Source of the DNA: an uncultured Acidobacteriota bacterium
GTDB lineage: Bacteria; Acidobacteriota; Terriglobia; Bryobacterales; Bryobacteraceae
Direction: 5' to 3'
Assembly: GCA_902825945.1 (NCBI GenBank)
Contig: CADECY010000004.1
Location: 104,139-168,138, forward strand
DNA: 64,000 nt
Within the stretch, counting starts at the first letter, position 1. Every line of letters begins with the position of its first letter. A program made the position numbers and the translations under genes. The notes beneath the pieces were generated by a model. That model had not been told where the DNA came from. It did no database searches and worked only from the letters and a program-made list of their open reading frames with translations. This document shows, one piece after another, positions 18,650 to 26,863 of the stretch.

Positions 18650-19468
18650 TTATCTGTTGGCGGAGATCGCTGTGTTGACGGGGATGGCGAAGGTGAGTGA
18701 AGCCCAGAGGCTTTCCCATTCCGCCTTCACTCCCGCCGGTGCGGGAACCAGATGGACGGCTTTGATCAGCCACATTCCGCCGGCGTCGAGTTTGAGGCGG
18801 ACGCGGCCATCGCGATCGGTGCGGGCTGAAACCTTGGCGGACGGATTCATCCGGTTGATCGCCACCACGAGCGCGCCGGCAAGAGGCTTCGATTCGTAGG
18901 TAAGGCGCACGGGCATCTCGCCTCCGGGCCGCATCGAGTAGGGATTGTTGCCGGCAACGAGCTCGAGGGTGAATCCGAGTGCGCGGTCGGCTGGCGCATC
19001 GGCAGCCGGCGTACCGGCGGCAATCACGCTCTTGGCGCAGCGTGAGAAGACTTCGGCGACCGTGCTGCCGGTGGCTTTCCAACCGCGGAGGGCCGGCAGG
19101 GTGTCGAGGCCCTCTTCTTTCAGATACGCGTCGAACTTCGCGACATCCTGCTCGACCGTGCTGTGGTTGCTCCGGTATCCCGCCACCATGACGCCGGGCT
19201 GACTCGCGAGGACCATCCCCGCTGGATCACCTCCGGCGCGTCCGGGCACGGGACGGCGTCCGGCGGCGTCCTCCACGATGAATTGCCTGATCAGGGACGG
19301 ATCGCGCGGTAGCGGATCGCCGAGAAGATCCTGCCCGACCCGGAGGCGCAGACTCACCGGGCGTCCGGGCTGGGCCTGGAAGGCGGCAGGTTCGATCCAC
19401 ATGTCGTGGGCGAGCGCGGGAACGGCGCAGAGGGCGAAGATTCGGAGAATACGCGTTGTGATGGACAT
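18650..19468 (-). CDS. DUF4198 secreted protein
   Basis: 272 aa. The signal peptide ends ALA and is followed at once by HDMWIEPAAFQAQPG, the hallmark start of DUF4198 mature proteins, where an N-terminal His may bind metal. The family is periplasmic and often neighbours metal or cobalamin/nickel transport genes; here the HupE/UreJ gene follows 10 nt downstream, which supports a metal-handling role. It is a pair with that gene; exact substrate unknown. Confidence 0.82.
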   Translation of the reverse strand: MSITTRILRIFALCAVPALAHDMWIEPAAFQAQPGRPVSLRLRVGQDLLGDPLPRDPSLIRQFIVEDAAGRRPVPGRAGGDPAGMVLASQPGVMVAGYRSNHSTVEQDVAKFDAYLKEEGLDTLPALRGWKATGSTVAEVFSRCAKSVIAAGTPAADAPADRALGFTLELVAGNNPYSMRPGGEMPVRLTYESKPLAGALVVAINRMNPSAKVSARTDRDGRVRLKLDAGGMWLIKAVHLVPAPAGVKAEWESLWASLTFAIPVNTAISANR

Positions 19469-19551
19469 GCCTCAGTGATCACTACGCTGTTTGAGCCCGG
19501 CTGGATTGGCCCTGCTGAAAAAATGACGCAGCCGCTCGCCGCGGTGCCTTA

Positions 19552-20109
19552 TCACCCATAGCGCCACCGCTCATGGTGAATGAACGCGAGCGCGGCCACG
19601 AGGCGCGAATCATCAATACCGCGACGAATGAGGACGCTCCACTCCCTTTCCGATGGGCCGGCTCTTGCCCAAATATCAACACGTGACTCCGACCTGCCGA
19701 GGAACACCACGGTGAAGAGCGGCATGTGAAACATCAACGAGTTTGCGCCGTCCATGAGGATCAAGTAGCGGTTGCGGAGGATGCTGATCATGCGGATCTC
19801 TCCGGCCACGCCGCTAGCGCTCAGTAGTTGAAAAACTGGTGGAACGAACGAGGCTCTTCGGATGACCAGTTCCGCTTGCCCGCGGGGATTCTCGACAACG
19901 AAATCGAGCTTGTTGAACGGGTTGGTCAATCGCCGGCCCGAACGGCGCCCGTGGGCTGAGTATCGCCAGCACAATGTTCCTTGGTTGTCCGATATTCTGC
20001 CGCGCCGGAAGGGTGAGTTGCGTTCGATTTCGAAGTAGTACTCGGCCCCGTTCGCGAAGCACTCCTCTTCTGGCGCGTTCGATGGCCCTCTGCGCTTGTT
20101 GGGCTTCAT
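19552..20109 (-). CDS. Conserved-looking protein, possibly LURP-one/tubby-like beta-barrel fold
   Basis: 185 aa from the ATG at 20109, which has GAGG about 6 nt upstream; the open frame also allows a TTG 18 nt earlier. There is no signal peptide. The pattern of short beta strands broken by RISDNQGTLCWRY, VENPRGQAELVIRR and GEIRM, ending in ALAFIHHERWRYG, is reminiscent of the LURP1-like/tubby C-terminal superfamily. That is a fold guess from pattern. No operon partner: 83 nt separate it from the DUF4198 gene. Confidence 0.45.
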   Translation of the reverse strand: MKPNKRRGPSNAPEEECFANGAEYYFEIERNSPFRRGRISDNQGTLCWRYSAHGRRSGRRLTNPFNKLDFVVENPRGQAELVIRRASFVPPVFQLLSASGVAGEIRMISILRNRYLILMDGANSLMFHMPLFTVVFLGRSESRVDIWARAGPSEREWSVLIRRGIDDSRLVAALAFIHHERWRYG

Positions 20110-20596
20110 GCGATCCTCGGATCTCAACTGTCATGACGCCGGCGAACCCGCAATAGTTCGAACTGCACTGATTCAGCTGAGGAGCGTTTGCCGACCGAGT
20201 TTCTCGCGTGCCGTGCAACGAGCTACGTGGAGAGCGGCGACTCGTCTCCCTCGACGGCTTCCCCAAGATTCGACGCGAGTCTGCCGAACAAGTTTTGGGG
20301 GAGCGTAACACGCGAAATTCCGTCGGCCGCTTGGCCGATCTTCACCGCCTTGATGCCGCCGTCCCGAGGGCGCTGCGCGACTCGGCTTCGACGCGGGGCA
20401 GCCAAGGACGAGTTAGCGAATCCGAGGTCCAGGCCTCGGTCCAGGCGTTCTACGCGAGCTTAGAAAAGGGCCGTGAGGGAGTGATGTGGACTGTCCGTGG
20501 TGTTCACCAGACGTTCCTCGAGTGCACCATCGACATGGTCAAGAACATCGACATCCACTTTGCCAGCCCCGATGTGCGGAGATGCCGCACCAGTAC
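20110..20596. other. Intergenic stretch without a supported gene
   Basis: About 490 bp. Several short open frames exist on both strands, but none has a good start site and family-like sequence together. The minus frame 20223-20405 contains IKAVKIGQAADGISRV, which loosely resembles an AMIN-domain strand; it may be a fragment of a lost gene or chance. Confidence 0.4.
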
Positions 20597-20625
20597 GAGA
20601 AAAAGCGGCCCCGGTCAGGGCCGCT
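20597..20625 (-). terminator. Rho-independent terminator of the DUF4331 gene
   Basis: A perfect 8-bp stem (AGCGGCCC 20604-20611 with GGGCCGCT 20618-20625) and 6-nt loop. Read on the minus strand it ends in GCTTTTTCTC. It lies 23 nt past the stop of the DUF4331 gene. Confidence 0.8.
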
Positions 20626-20647
20626 CTCTTTCGTTGGTGCTCTCGAG

Positions 20648-22162
20648 TTACGGGAGCGGGATGTCCGGAACGGTGGGCGTGTTGGTTCCACCGTGTCCGC
20701 CGAGCAGACCCTGATGCGCCGGAGCGAGGAAGGGGAAGCGATCGAGGTAGTTCTTGTCGTTCACTTCGACTCCCTTGGCCAGGCCCGCCGCGGGGTTGCC
20801 GGCGGCGATCAGGCTCAGGAGCACGCTGTTCACGTTGACCTGATTGCGATTCGGGGCCGAGCCTCCGCCCATACGCCGCCCGTTCGGGAAGCTGGAATCG
20901 ATCGAGGCGTCGAGCGTGATCACGTCACCTGTCGAGCCGTCTTCCACCGGAATCGGCCGGCCGAGATTGACGGCGCGGATGATGTCCAGCCGGGGTCCCT
21001 TCAGGGTGTCGACAGTCGATTGCGGAAGTCCGAGAGCCTTGTAGACTCCGAGGGCCTCGAGGTCACGGACGAGCACCGGGAACAGGATGTTGGCGCCGAA
21101 GTTCGACACGTCCATCATCGGCGTGCTGCGCAGGTACGTCGTGTGCGACTGCGTGCCGATGAGTCCCGCATTGAACAAGGGCAGGGCGTTGCGGCCCACC
21201 TGGACCCAATCGCCCGAGCCCTTCAAGCCAGTAATCGGCTCGGTGGCGTCGACTTCCTGGGTCTTCTGGCGAAGGACACGCGACCAGACGCGGAGCAGCG
21301 CGTCGGTCGATTCCGGGCGCAGCTCGCCGTTGTGCGGGATGCCGTCGGGGAACAGTTCCTTCGTGGGAACCTCTAGCGCGATCGAGAAGACGTTGAAGCC
21401 GGTGAAGACGTCCTTGGCGGGATCGCGGCGTGCGCCGGCCAAACCACCGAGGTCGCCCTTGGTCAGGTTGACGAGGTCGAAAATGCCCTTCTCGTCCAGT
21501 TGATAGGGATCGTCGAACTGGCCCGCGATGACACGTCCGCCGTTGCCGAGCGGATGAATGAACTTGTCGACGAAGGCCTGATTGTAGAGGCCCACTTCAC
21601 GGCTGGTGGCGTCGCCGGAATCGTAGCCCTTGAAGGGTCCGAGGCCGTAGACGAGCCGGTCGGTTTGCGGCCCGTGGTTATTGGGCAGGACCGGAAGGTT
21701 CAGGCCGATGATGTTGCCCTCGCCATCGCCGGTACGGACTTCGCCCGGAACCAGCCGGGTAACCGTCATCGTCTCGGTGCCTCCGGTGAGCTGCCACAAC
21801 AGTTCGTTGCCGCCGCCGAGGGCGTCCTTGGCCGTGGGGGCTGGGGAGGTCTTCAGCGTGTTCTTGAACTCGACGCGATAGACCAGTTTGCTCGCGATGC
21901 TGGTTCCCCTGCCGATGTGGAACTCGTAGCGGTAACCGTTGCAGGCGCGGAGGCCCTGATTGCCTTGGCCTGGTTCATGCAGCGGGTTGAAGTTCATGAT
22001 GAGGTAGAGCTTTTCGTGATCGCCGGGCGACACCCAGGCGTAGGTGTCGGTGTTGTCGGCACATGGCTCGTTGAGGACCGCCAAGGCTTCGCGATGGCTG
22101 GACGCCGAAGCGGCCGCGGCCAAAAGCGTTGCCATGGCAATTGCTTTGGTTAGGGGTTTCAT
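20648..22162 (-). CDS. DUF4331 secreted protein
   Basis: 504 aa from the ATG at 22162, which has GGAGA 6 nt upstream. A signal peptide (MKPLTKAIAMATLLAAAASA) precedes SSHREA, the conserved start of DUF4331 mature proteins. Family segments include NEPCADNTDTYAWVSPGD, LVYRVEF, GLYNQAFVDKFIHPLGNGGRVIAGQFDDPY and the C-terminal RFPFLAPAHQGLLGGHG. Function is unknown. It lies in the same neighbourhood as a di-haem peroxidase, HupE and DUF4198 proteins, and is followed by its own terminator. Confidence 0.9.
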   Translation of the reverse strand: MKPLTKAIAMATLLAAAASASSHREALAVLNEPCADNTDTYAWVSPGDHEKLYLIMNFNPLHEPGQGNQGLRACNGYRYEFHIGRGTSIASKLVYRVEFKNTLKTSPAPTAKDALGGGNELLWQLTGGTETMTVTRLVPGEVRTGDGEGNIIGLNLPVLPNNHGPQTDRLVYGLGPFKGYDSGDATSREVGLYNQAFVDKFIHPLGNGGRVIAGQFDDPYQLDEKGIFDLVNLTKGDLGGLAGARRDPAKDVFTGFNVFSIALEVPTKELFPDGIPHNGELRPESTDALLRVWSRVLRQKTQEVDATEPITGLKGSGDWVQVGRNALPLFNAGLIGTQSHTTYLRSTPMMDVSNFGANILFPVLVRDLEALGVYKALGLPQSTVDTLKGPRLDIIRAVNLGRPIPVEDGSTGDVITLDASIDSSFPNGRRMGGGSAPNRNQVNVNSVLLSLIAAGNPAAGLAKGVEVNDKNYLDRFPFLAPAHQGLLGGHGGTNTPTVPDIPLP

Positions 22163-22316
22163 TCCATTCTCCGTAGTGAGGCTCACACGAGGCGGAACTT
22201 CCGCGCGGCCCGCGTCGAATTCCGATCTGTTCCGTTCTCGCTGTCAATTGGGGTACGCCGTCCGGCGCCTCTTGGATTTCGCCGCGCGGGAAAATTCTGG
22301 TACGATCCCTTGTCAT

Positions 22317-22951
22317 ATGTCCAACTCCGCCCATCTGCTTGCTCTCATCCTTGCCGCCACCGCCACCATGCTGGCTCAGCCCGCATCGCAGGGCCGCGAC
22401 TTTCCGGTCGAACTCTCCGGCTGTTCCGAGTACGTGGGCACCGGGCCAATCCCACACGCCCGCGCCTCGCAGGTCGTGCCCGCTCCATTCGCTGCACTCA
22501 ATGACGGCTCCGGCAACGCCACGCTCGTCGTCCGCGCCTCTCAATGCGCCTCGGTCAAAGTAGAGAACTTCCCCGCCGAGCCGGGTACGGTCGCCCACAT
22601 TGGCATCGTTATCGTGCCTCCCGACGGCACAGGCGACATCAACAACTACACGCTCGCCTACGCCACCTCCAACCGCCGCCTCGCCCAGCGTCTCGAGCGC
22701 GCCGGCTTCACCGTGCTCACCGACGCGGACCTCGTATACGAGGTCACCCCGGCCCCGCCCGTCACCTCCAGCGAACTCTATGTCGAGGTCTCGCCCGAAT
22801 CAGCCGCTGGCTGGAGCATCACGGGAGCCGTCCAAGCGAATGCCTTCCTCACCTCAACGCCAACAGCTACGATCAATTCGGCGTCCGCCCACTCGATTTC
22901 AACGCCCGGGGCGAATTCGCCTCCGGCCAGATGAGCGTCACAATGCGATAG
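22317..22951 (+). CDS. Secreted protein of unknown function, apparently frameshifted near its C-terminus
   Basis: The ATG at 22317 gives a signal peptide (MSNSAHLLALILAATATMLAQ) and a frame that runs to a stop at 22934, 205 aa. After about 22845-22856 that frame turns into low-complexity Ser/Thr/Pro sequence, while the -1 frame gives a far more protein-like end, NANSYDQFGVRPLDFNARG then EFASGQMSVTMR, with a stop at 22949. A single base missing in the C-rich run near 22848 would restore one frame (AFLHLNANSYDQ). So the gene is either newly broken or the sequence has an indel error. No family is recognised; the mature part is beta-rich. Confidence 0.6.
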
Positions 22952-23036
22952 GGGGGATGATCGACCCTGGTAGAGTCCCTCACGCGCCGCCCTTGAAACA
23001 AGCAACGTGCGGCCATGCCTCCGCTACAATGACGCC

Positions 23037-24293
23037 ATGGGTCACGGTCGCAGAAGCTTCTTCCAGTGGCTTGCCTCCGCCGCGCAAGCCGCGAAAACGC
23101 AGTCCGATCCGCACGCTCATCACCAACACGCGCCCGAAAAAAAGGGAGTGAATCATCCTGTCGCCACGCCGGATCTTCCCAAGCTTCCGTTCAAGCTCAT
23201 CGACGGTGTCAAGGAATTTCACCTCATTGCGGAACCGGTCAAGTCCGAACTGATGCCCGGGCGTCCGATCGAGGCGTGGGGATTCAACGGCAGTGTTCCC
23301 GGACCCACGATCGAAGCCAACGAAGGCGACCGCCTCCGGGTGATTCTCGAGAACCGGCTGCCCGAGATGACCGCGATCCATTGGCACGGCTTCGAAGTTC
23401 CGATGGAGCAGGACGGGAGCGTTGGACTGGGGCAGGACCCGACGCCGCCGGGCGGGCGCCATGTCTACGAGTTCACGCTGAACCAGCATGGCACGCTCTT
23501 CTACCATTCGCACTTCCCGATGCAGGAAATGATGGGAATGCTCGGCTTCGTCATCCTGCATCCGAAAGAACCGTACATGCCGCCGGTCGATCGCGATTTC
23601 GGCCTGCTCATCCAGGAGTGGATGCTGCTACCGAACAACAACGTGCCGAACACGCTCGCGATGGAGTTCAACTGGCTCACGTTCAACGGCAAATCCGGAC
23701 CAGCCTGCACGCCGATGATCGTCAAGCAGGGCGAGCGCGTGCGGATCCGCTTGGTCAACCTCGGCATGGATCATCATCCGATTCATCTGCACGGAGTCCA
23801 GTTCTACATGACCGGAACCGAGGGCGGCCGCATCGACGAAGACCTCTGGTATCCGCAGAACACGATCATCGCCGGCGTGGCGCAGGCGCGCAACATCGAG
23901 TTCGATGCGAAGTACGTGGGCGATTGGATGCTGCACTGCCACCTGCCGCATCACATGATGAACCAGATGGTGGCAATGGTGGGTCCGGTGACGCACGAAG
24001 GGCACGGCGGTGAACACGCCCATGACGGCGCGAGCGCCGATACCAAGACTTTCTATCCGAAGGACGATCCCGAAAAGAAGAAGATTCCCGGATACCCGCA
24101 GGACATGTGGATGCCGATGGACCACGTCATTCCGGTCAAGCCCGAGCACCTCGGGCTGCGCAAGAACTGGACCGGCGCGATGATGGGCATGATGACGCTC
24201 GTGCGTGTCGTGACGCCCGAGGTCTACGACAAAATCGCCGCCCTGCGAAAAGATCCCGCCATCGGACATGAGCACCATGCGCCCAAGAAGTAG
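23037..24293 (+). CDS. Periplasmic multicopper oxidase
   Basis: 418 aa. A Tat-like signal begins GRRSFFQWLASAAQA. All four copper-ligand motifs of two-/three-domain multicopper oxidases are present: HWH (115-117), HSH (157-159), HPIHLHG (247-253) and HCHLPHHMM (300-308), the last giving the type 1 Cys-His-Met set. A His-rich segment follows the signal (DPHAHHQHAPEKK) and the C-terminus is also His/Met rich, as in copper-resistance oxidases (CopA/CueO style). Likely oxidises Cu(I). It overlaps the TolC-type gene by 26 nt, supporting copper handling. Confidence 0.9.
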   Translation: MGHGRRSFFQWLASAAQAAKTQSDPHAHHQHAPEKKGVNHPVATPDLPKLPFKLIDGVKEFHLIAEPVKSELMPGRPIEAWGFNGSVPGPTIEANEGDRLRVILENRLPEMTAIHWHGFEVPMEQDGSVGLGQDPTPPGGRHVYEFTLNQHGTLFYHSHFPMQEMMGMLGFVILHPKEPYMPPVDRDFGLLIQEWMLLPNNNVPNTLAMEFNWLTFNGKSGPACTPMIVKQGERVRIRLVNLGMDHHPIHLHGVQFYMTGTEGGRIDEDLWYPQNTIIAGVAQARNIEFDAKYVGDWMLHCHLPHHMMNQMVAMVGPVTHEGHGGEHAHDGASADTKTFYPKDDPEKKKIPGYPQDMWMPMDHVIPVKPEHLGLRKNWTGAMMGMMTLVRVVTPEVYDKIAALRKDPAIGHEHHAPKK

Positions 24294-25518
24294 GCTGCTC
24301 GCGGCATCGTTCGCGGGCGCGCTTGCGTTGGGCGCCCAGCAGCGCTATCGCGTGGCCGATCTCGAACGGATGGCGCTCGACGCGCATCCCACTGTCTCGC
24401 AGGCACAGGCGGCGGTGCGCGCCGCGCAGGGCCGCACCCTCCAGGCCGGACTGTATCCGAATCCCGTCTTCGGGGCCAACGGCGAACACGTCGCGCCGGT
24501 GAATCGCGGTGGTGCGCTCGGCGGATTCATTGAACAGCGGATCATCACCGCGGGCAAGCTCGGGCTCGATCGCAAGATCTTCGCGGAGGAGGAGAAGGCC
24601 GCGCAACAGTCAGCTGAACTGGAGCGGCTGCGAGTGCGGAATCGAGCACGGATGCTGTTCTACGAGGGGCTCGCCGGACAGCGGATGATCGAGGTACGCG
24701 AGCGCCTGCGGGGCGTCGCCAACGACACCGCGCGGATATACGGCGAGTTGGCGAACATCGGCATGGCCGACCGTCCGGAGGTGATCTCGGCGGGCATCGA
24801 GGCGCGCAAGGCGGAACTTGCGTTGGCGCAGTCGCGCAACGATCTCGAGGCGGTGTGGCGGCGGACCGGCGCGCTGGTGCGGCAACCCGCGCTCGCCACG
24901 GGAGTCTTCGAAGGTAACCTCGACGAATTGCCGGTGATCGAGTACGAAGCGGCTTTCGAGAAGATCGAAGCCGGACATCCGCTGCTGCGCGCGGCTCAGG
25001 CTCAGCGGGCTCGCGCCGAGTATGCGCTGCGGCGCGCGGAAGTGCAGAAGATTCCCGACCTGCAACTACGCGGTGGCTTGCGCGAGAACGGAGAGATGGC
25101 GGAGGGCGTGATGGGACGCCCGCGGCGCATTGGCCTCGAGGGCATCTTCGACGCGGGTGTCGAGATTCCGCTGTTCAACCGTAATCAAGGCGGTGTGACC
25201 ACGGCGCGCGGCGAGCTGGATGCGGCACGCTTCGAGTCCGACAAGCTTCGGCTCGAGTTCCGATCGATGCTCGCGACGGAGTTCGCGGGATACCAGAACT
25301 CCGTGATCGCGGCGAAGATACACGGCGAGTCGATGATTCCGCAGGCGCGGCAGGCCTACGAGATGCTGGTCAAGAACTTCCGGCAGATGGCTGTTGCCTA
25401 TCCGCAGGTGATCGGGGCGCAAAGGAACCTCGTGCAGTTGGAAGAGGCACGGGTGGAGGCTCTGCGGAGCGCTTGGGTCAAGGTGGTCGAGATCGAGGGG
25501 TTGTTGGCGGGATATTAG
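24268..25518 (+). CDS. TolC/CusC-family outer-membrane efflux protein
   Basis: 416 aa with a signal peptide (LLAASFAGALALGAQ). The repeated family halves are visible: ALDAHPTVSQAQAAVRAAQGRTLQAGLYPNP near the start and HPLLRAAQAQRARAEYALRRAEVQKIPDLQLRGG in the second half. Long coiled alpha-helical segments fit the periplasmic tunnel. It lies at the outer membrane. It overlaps the multicopper oxidase gene by 26 nt, so the pair probably handles copper; no RND or adaptor gene follows, so the pump partner must be elsewhere. Starts at ATG 24268 or 24277. Confidence 0.85.
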   Translation: MSTMRPRSRLLAASFAGALALGAQQRYRVADLERMALDAHPTVSQAQAAVRAAQGRTLQAGLYPNPVFGANGEHVAPVNRGGALGGFIEQRIITAGKLGLDRKIFAEEEKAAQQSAELERLRVRNRARMLFYEGLAGQRMIEVRERLRGVANDTARIYGELANIGMADRPEVISAGIEARKAELALAQSRNDLEAVWRRTGALVRQPALATGVFEGNLDELPVIEYEAAFEKIEAGHPLLRAAQAQRARAEYALRRAEVQKIPDLQLRGGLRENGEMAEGVMGRPRRIGLEGIFDAGVEIPLFNRNQGGVTTARGELDAARFESDKLRLEFRSMLATEFAGYQNSVIAAKIHGESMIPQARQAYEMLVKNFRQMAVAYPQVIGAQRNLVQLEEARVEALRSAWVKVVEIEGLLAGY

Positions 25519-26843
25519 GCGAGAATCGCCCTCGCCACATTCCCATGGACATCCGTCAGCCGGAAATCGCGACCGCCGTAACGGAACGTCAGCCGCGTGT
25601 GATTCAACCCCAACAGATGCAGGATCGTCGCATGCAGATCATGCAAGTGGACCTTGTTCTCCACCGCGCCGCCGGTCACGTCGCATGATCCGTGGCGCAT
25701 GCCGCCCTTGATGCCGCCGCCGGCGAGCCACATCGTGTAGCCGCGATTGTTGTGCTGACGGCCGTCTCCGCCCGGACCTTGCTCGTGCGCCGAGCGGCCG
25801 AATTCGCCGCCCCAGACGAGCAGCGTGTCCTCGAAGAGCCCGCGCTGCTTGAGGTCAGCAATCAGCGCGCCGATCGGCTGGTCGATGGCTTTGGCGTTTG
25901 ATTCGATCTTCGCCTTCAACTGGTTGTGCTGATCCCAGCCGTTCATGTTGAGTTCGATGAATCGGACGCCCGCTTCGGCCATACGGCGCGCAAGCAGGCA
26001 TTGCGTGCCGAAGCCGCGGGTCTCGGCATCGTTGAATCCGTAGGCCTCGAGAGTCGCCGCCGATTCACCCTTGATGTCCATCACCTTGGGTACGGAGGCT
26101 TGCATACGGAAGGCGAGTTCGTAGCTCGAGATCAGGCCTTCGAGTTCGTTGTCCTGCTTGGCCCCGGCGAGCATCTCTCGATTCATCTCCTGGACGAAGT
26201 CGATCTGCTTGCGCTGCTTTTCGACCGAGAGTTTCGCGTTCCGGATATTGTCGATCGGCGCCTGGCCCTTGGCGATCGTGACAGGAGTTCCCTGATAGGT
26301 CGCGGGCAGAAACGCCGAACCGTACAATGCCGCTCCCCCGAGCCCAACGGGATTCAGCGTCACGAATCCCGGCAGGTCTTTGTTCTCGGTGCCGAGCCCG
26401 TACACCACCCACGATCCGATCGAGGGACGCACGAACGTGAAGCTGCCCGTGTGCATGAAGATCGAAGCCTGCGGGTGCGCCGGGCTGTTGGTGTGCATGC
26501 CGTTCAGCAGGCACAGATCGTCGGCATGCTTGGCGATGTTCGGAAAGACGTCCGAAATCGGGAGCCCGCTCTTGCCGTGGCGGCTGAACTTGAAGACCGG
26601 GGCGAGCAATTTCTGCTTGGCGCCCTCGGTGCTTTGGCCCGCGGCCTTGACCAATTCCTCGTTGTAGTCGAACGTTTCATGCTGGCTGGGCGCGCCCTGC
26701 ATGAAGAAGAAGATTACGCGCTTCACCTTCGGCTCGTGATGCGGCCTGCGCGGGTTCAGTGATTGGTCCGCGGCTGTTCCGGCGAGCGCCAGATAGGGAA
26801 AGCCGCAAGCGGTCAGCTTCATCAAGTCGCGTCGAGACGTCAT
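25515..26843 (-). CDS. DUF1501 (sulfatase-like fold) exported protein
   Basis: 442 aa. A twin-arginine signal (MTSRRDLMKLTACGFPYLALAG) is present. Typical DUF1501 segments: FFMQGAPSQHETFDYN, CLLNGMHTNSPAHPQASIFMHTG, SIGSWVVYGLG, GFVTLN, ARRMAEAGVRFIELNMNGWDQH and LVWGGEFGRS. The family has an alkaline-phosphatase/sulfatase-like fold but no proven reaction. It is the second gene of a pair with the DUF1549/DUF1553 protein, 20 nt away, a pairing common in planctomycetes and in Solibacter-type acidobacteria. Its stop overlaps the convergent TolC gene stop. Confidence 0.92.
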   Translation of the reverse strand: MTSRRDLMKLTACGFPYLALAGTAADQSLNPRRPHHEPKVKRVIFFFMQGAPSQHETFDYNEELVKAAGQSTEGAKQKLLAPVFKFSRHGKSGLPISDVFPNIAKHADDLCLLNGMHTNSPAHPQASIFMHTGSFTFVRPSIGSWVVYGLGTENKDLPGFVTLNPVGLGGAALYGSAFLPATYQGTPVTIAKGQAPIDNIRNAKLSVEKQRKQIDFVQEMNREMLAGAKQDNELEGLISSYELAFRMQASVPKVMDIKGESAATLEAYGFNDAETRGFGTQCLLARRMAEAGVRFIELNMNGWDQHNQLKAKIESNAKAIDQPIGALIADLKQRGLFEDTLLVWGGEFGRSAHEQGPGGDGRQHNNRGYTMWLAGGGIKGGMRHGSCDVTGGAVENKVHLHDLHATILHLLGLNHTRLTFRYGGRDFRLTDVHGNVARAILA

Positions 26844-26863
26844 GGTCGTGATGGCTCCATCTC

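Noticed and set aside
20223..20405. AMIN-domain-like minus-strand fragment IKAVKIGQAADGISRV
   Set aside because: Too short, no start signal, and no partner domain; a remnant is possible but cannot be supported.
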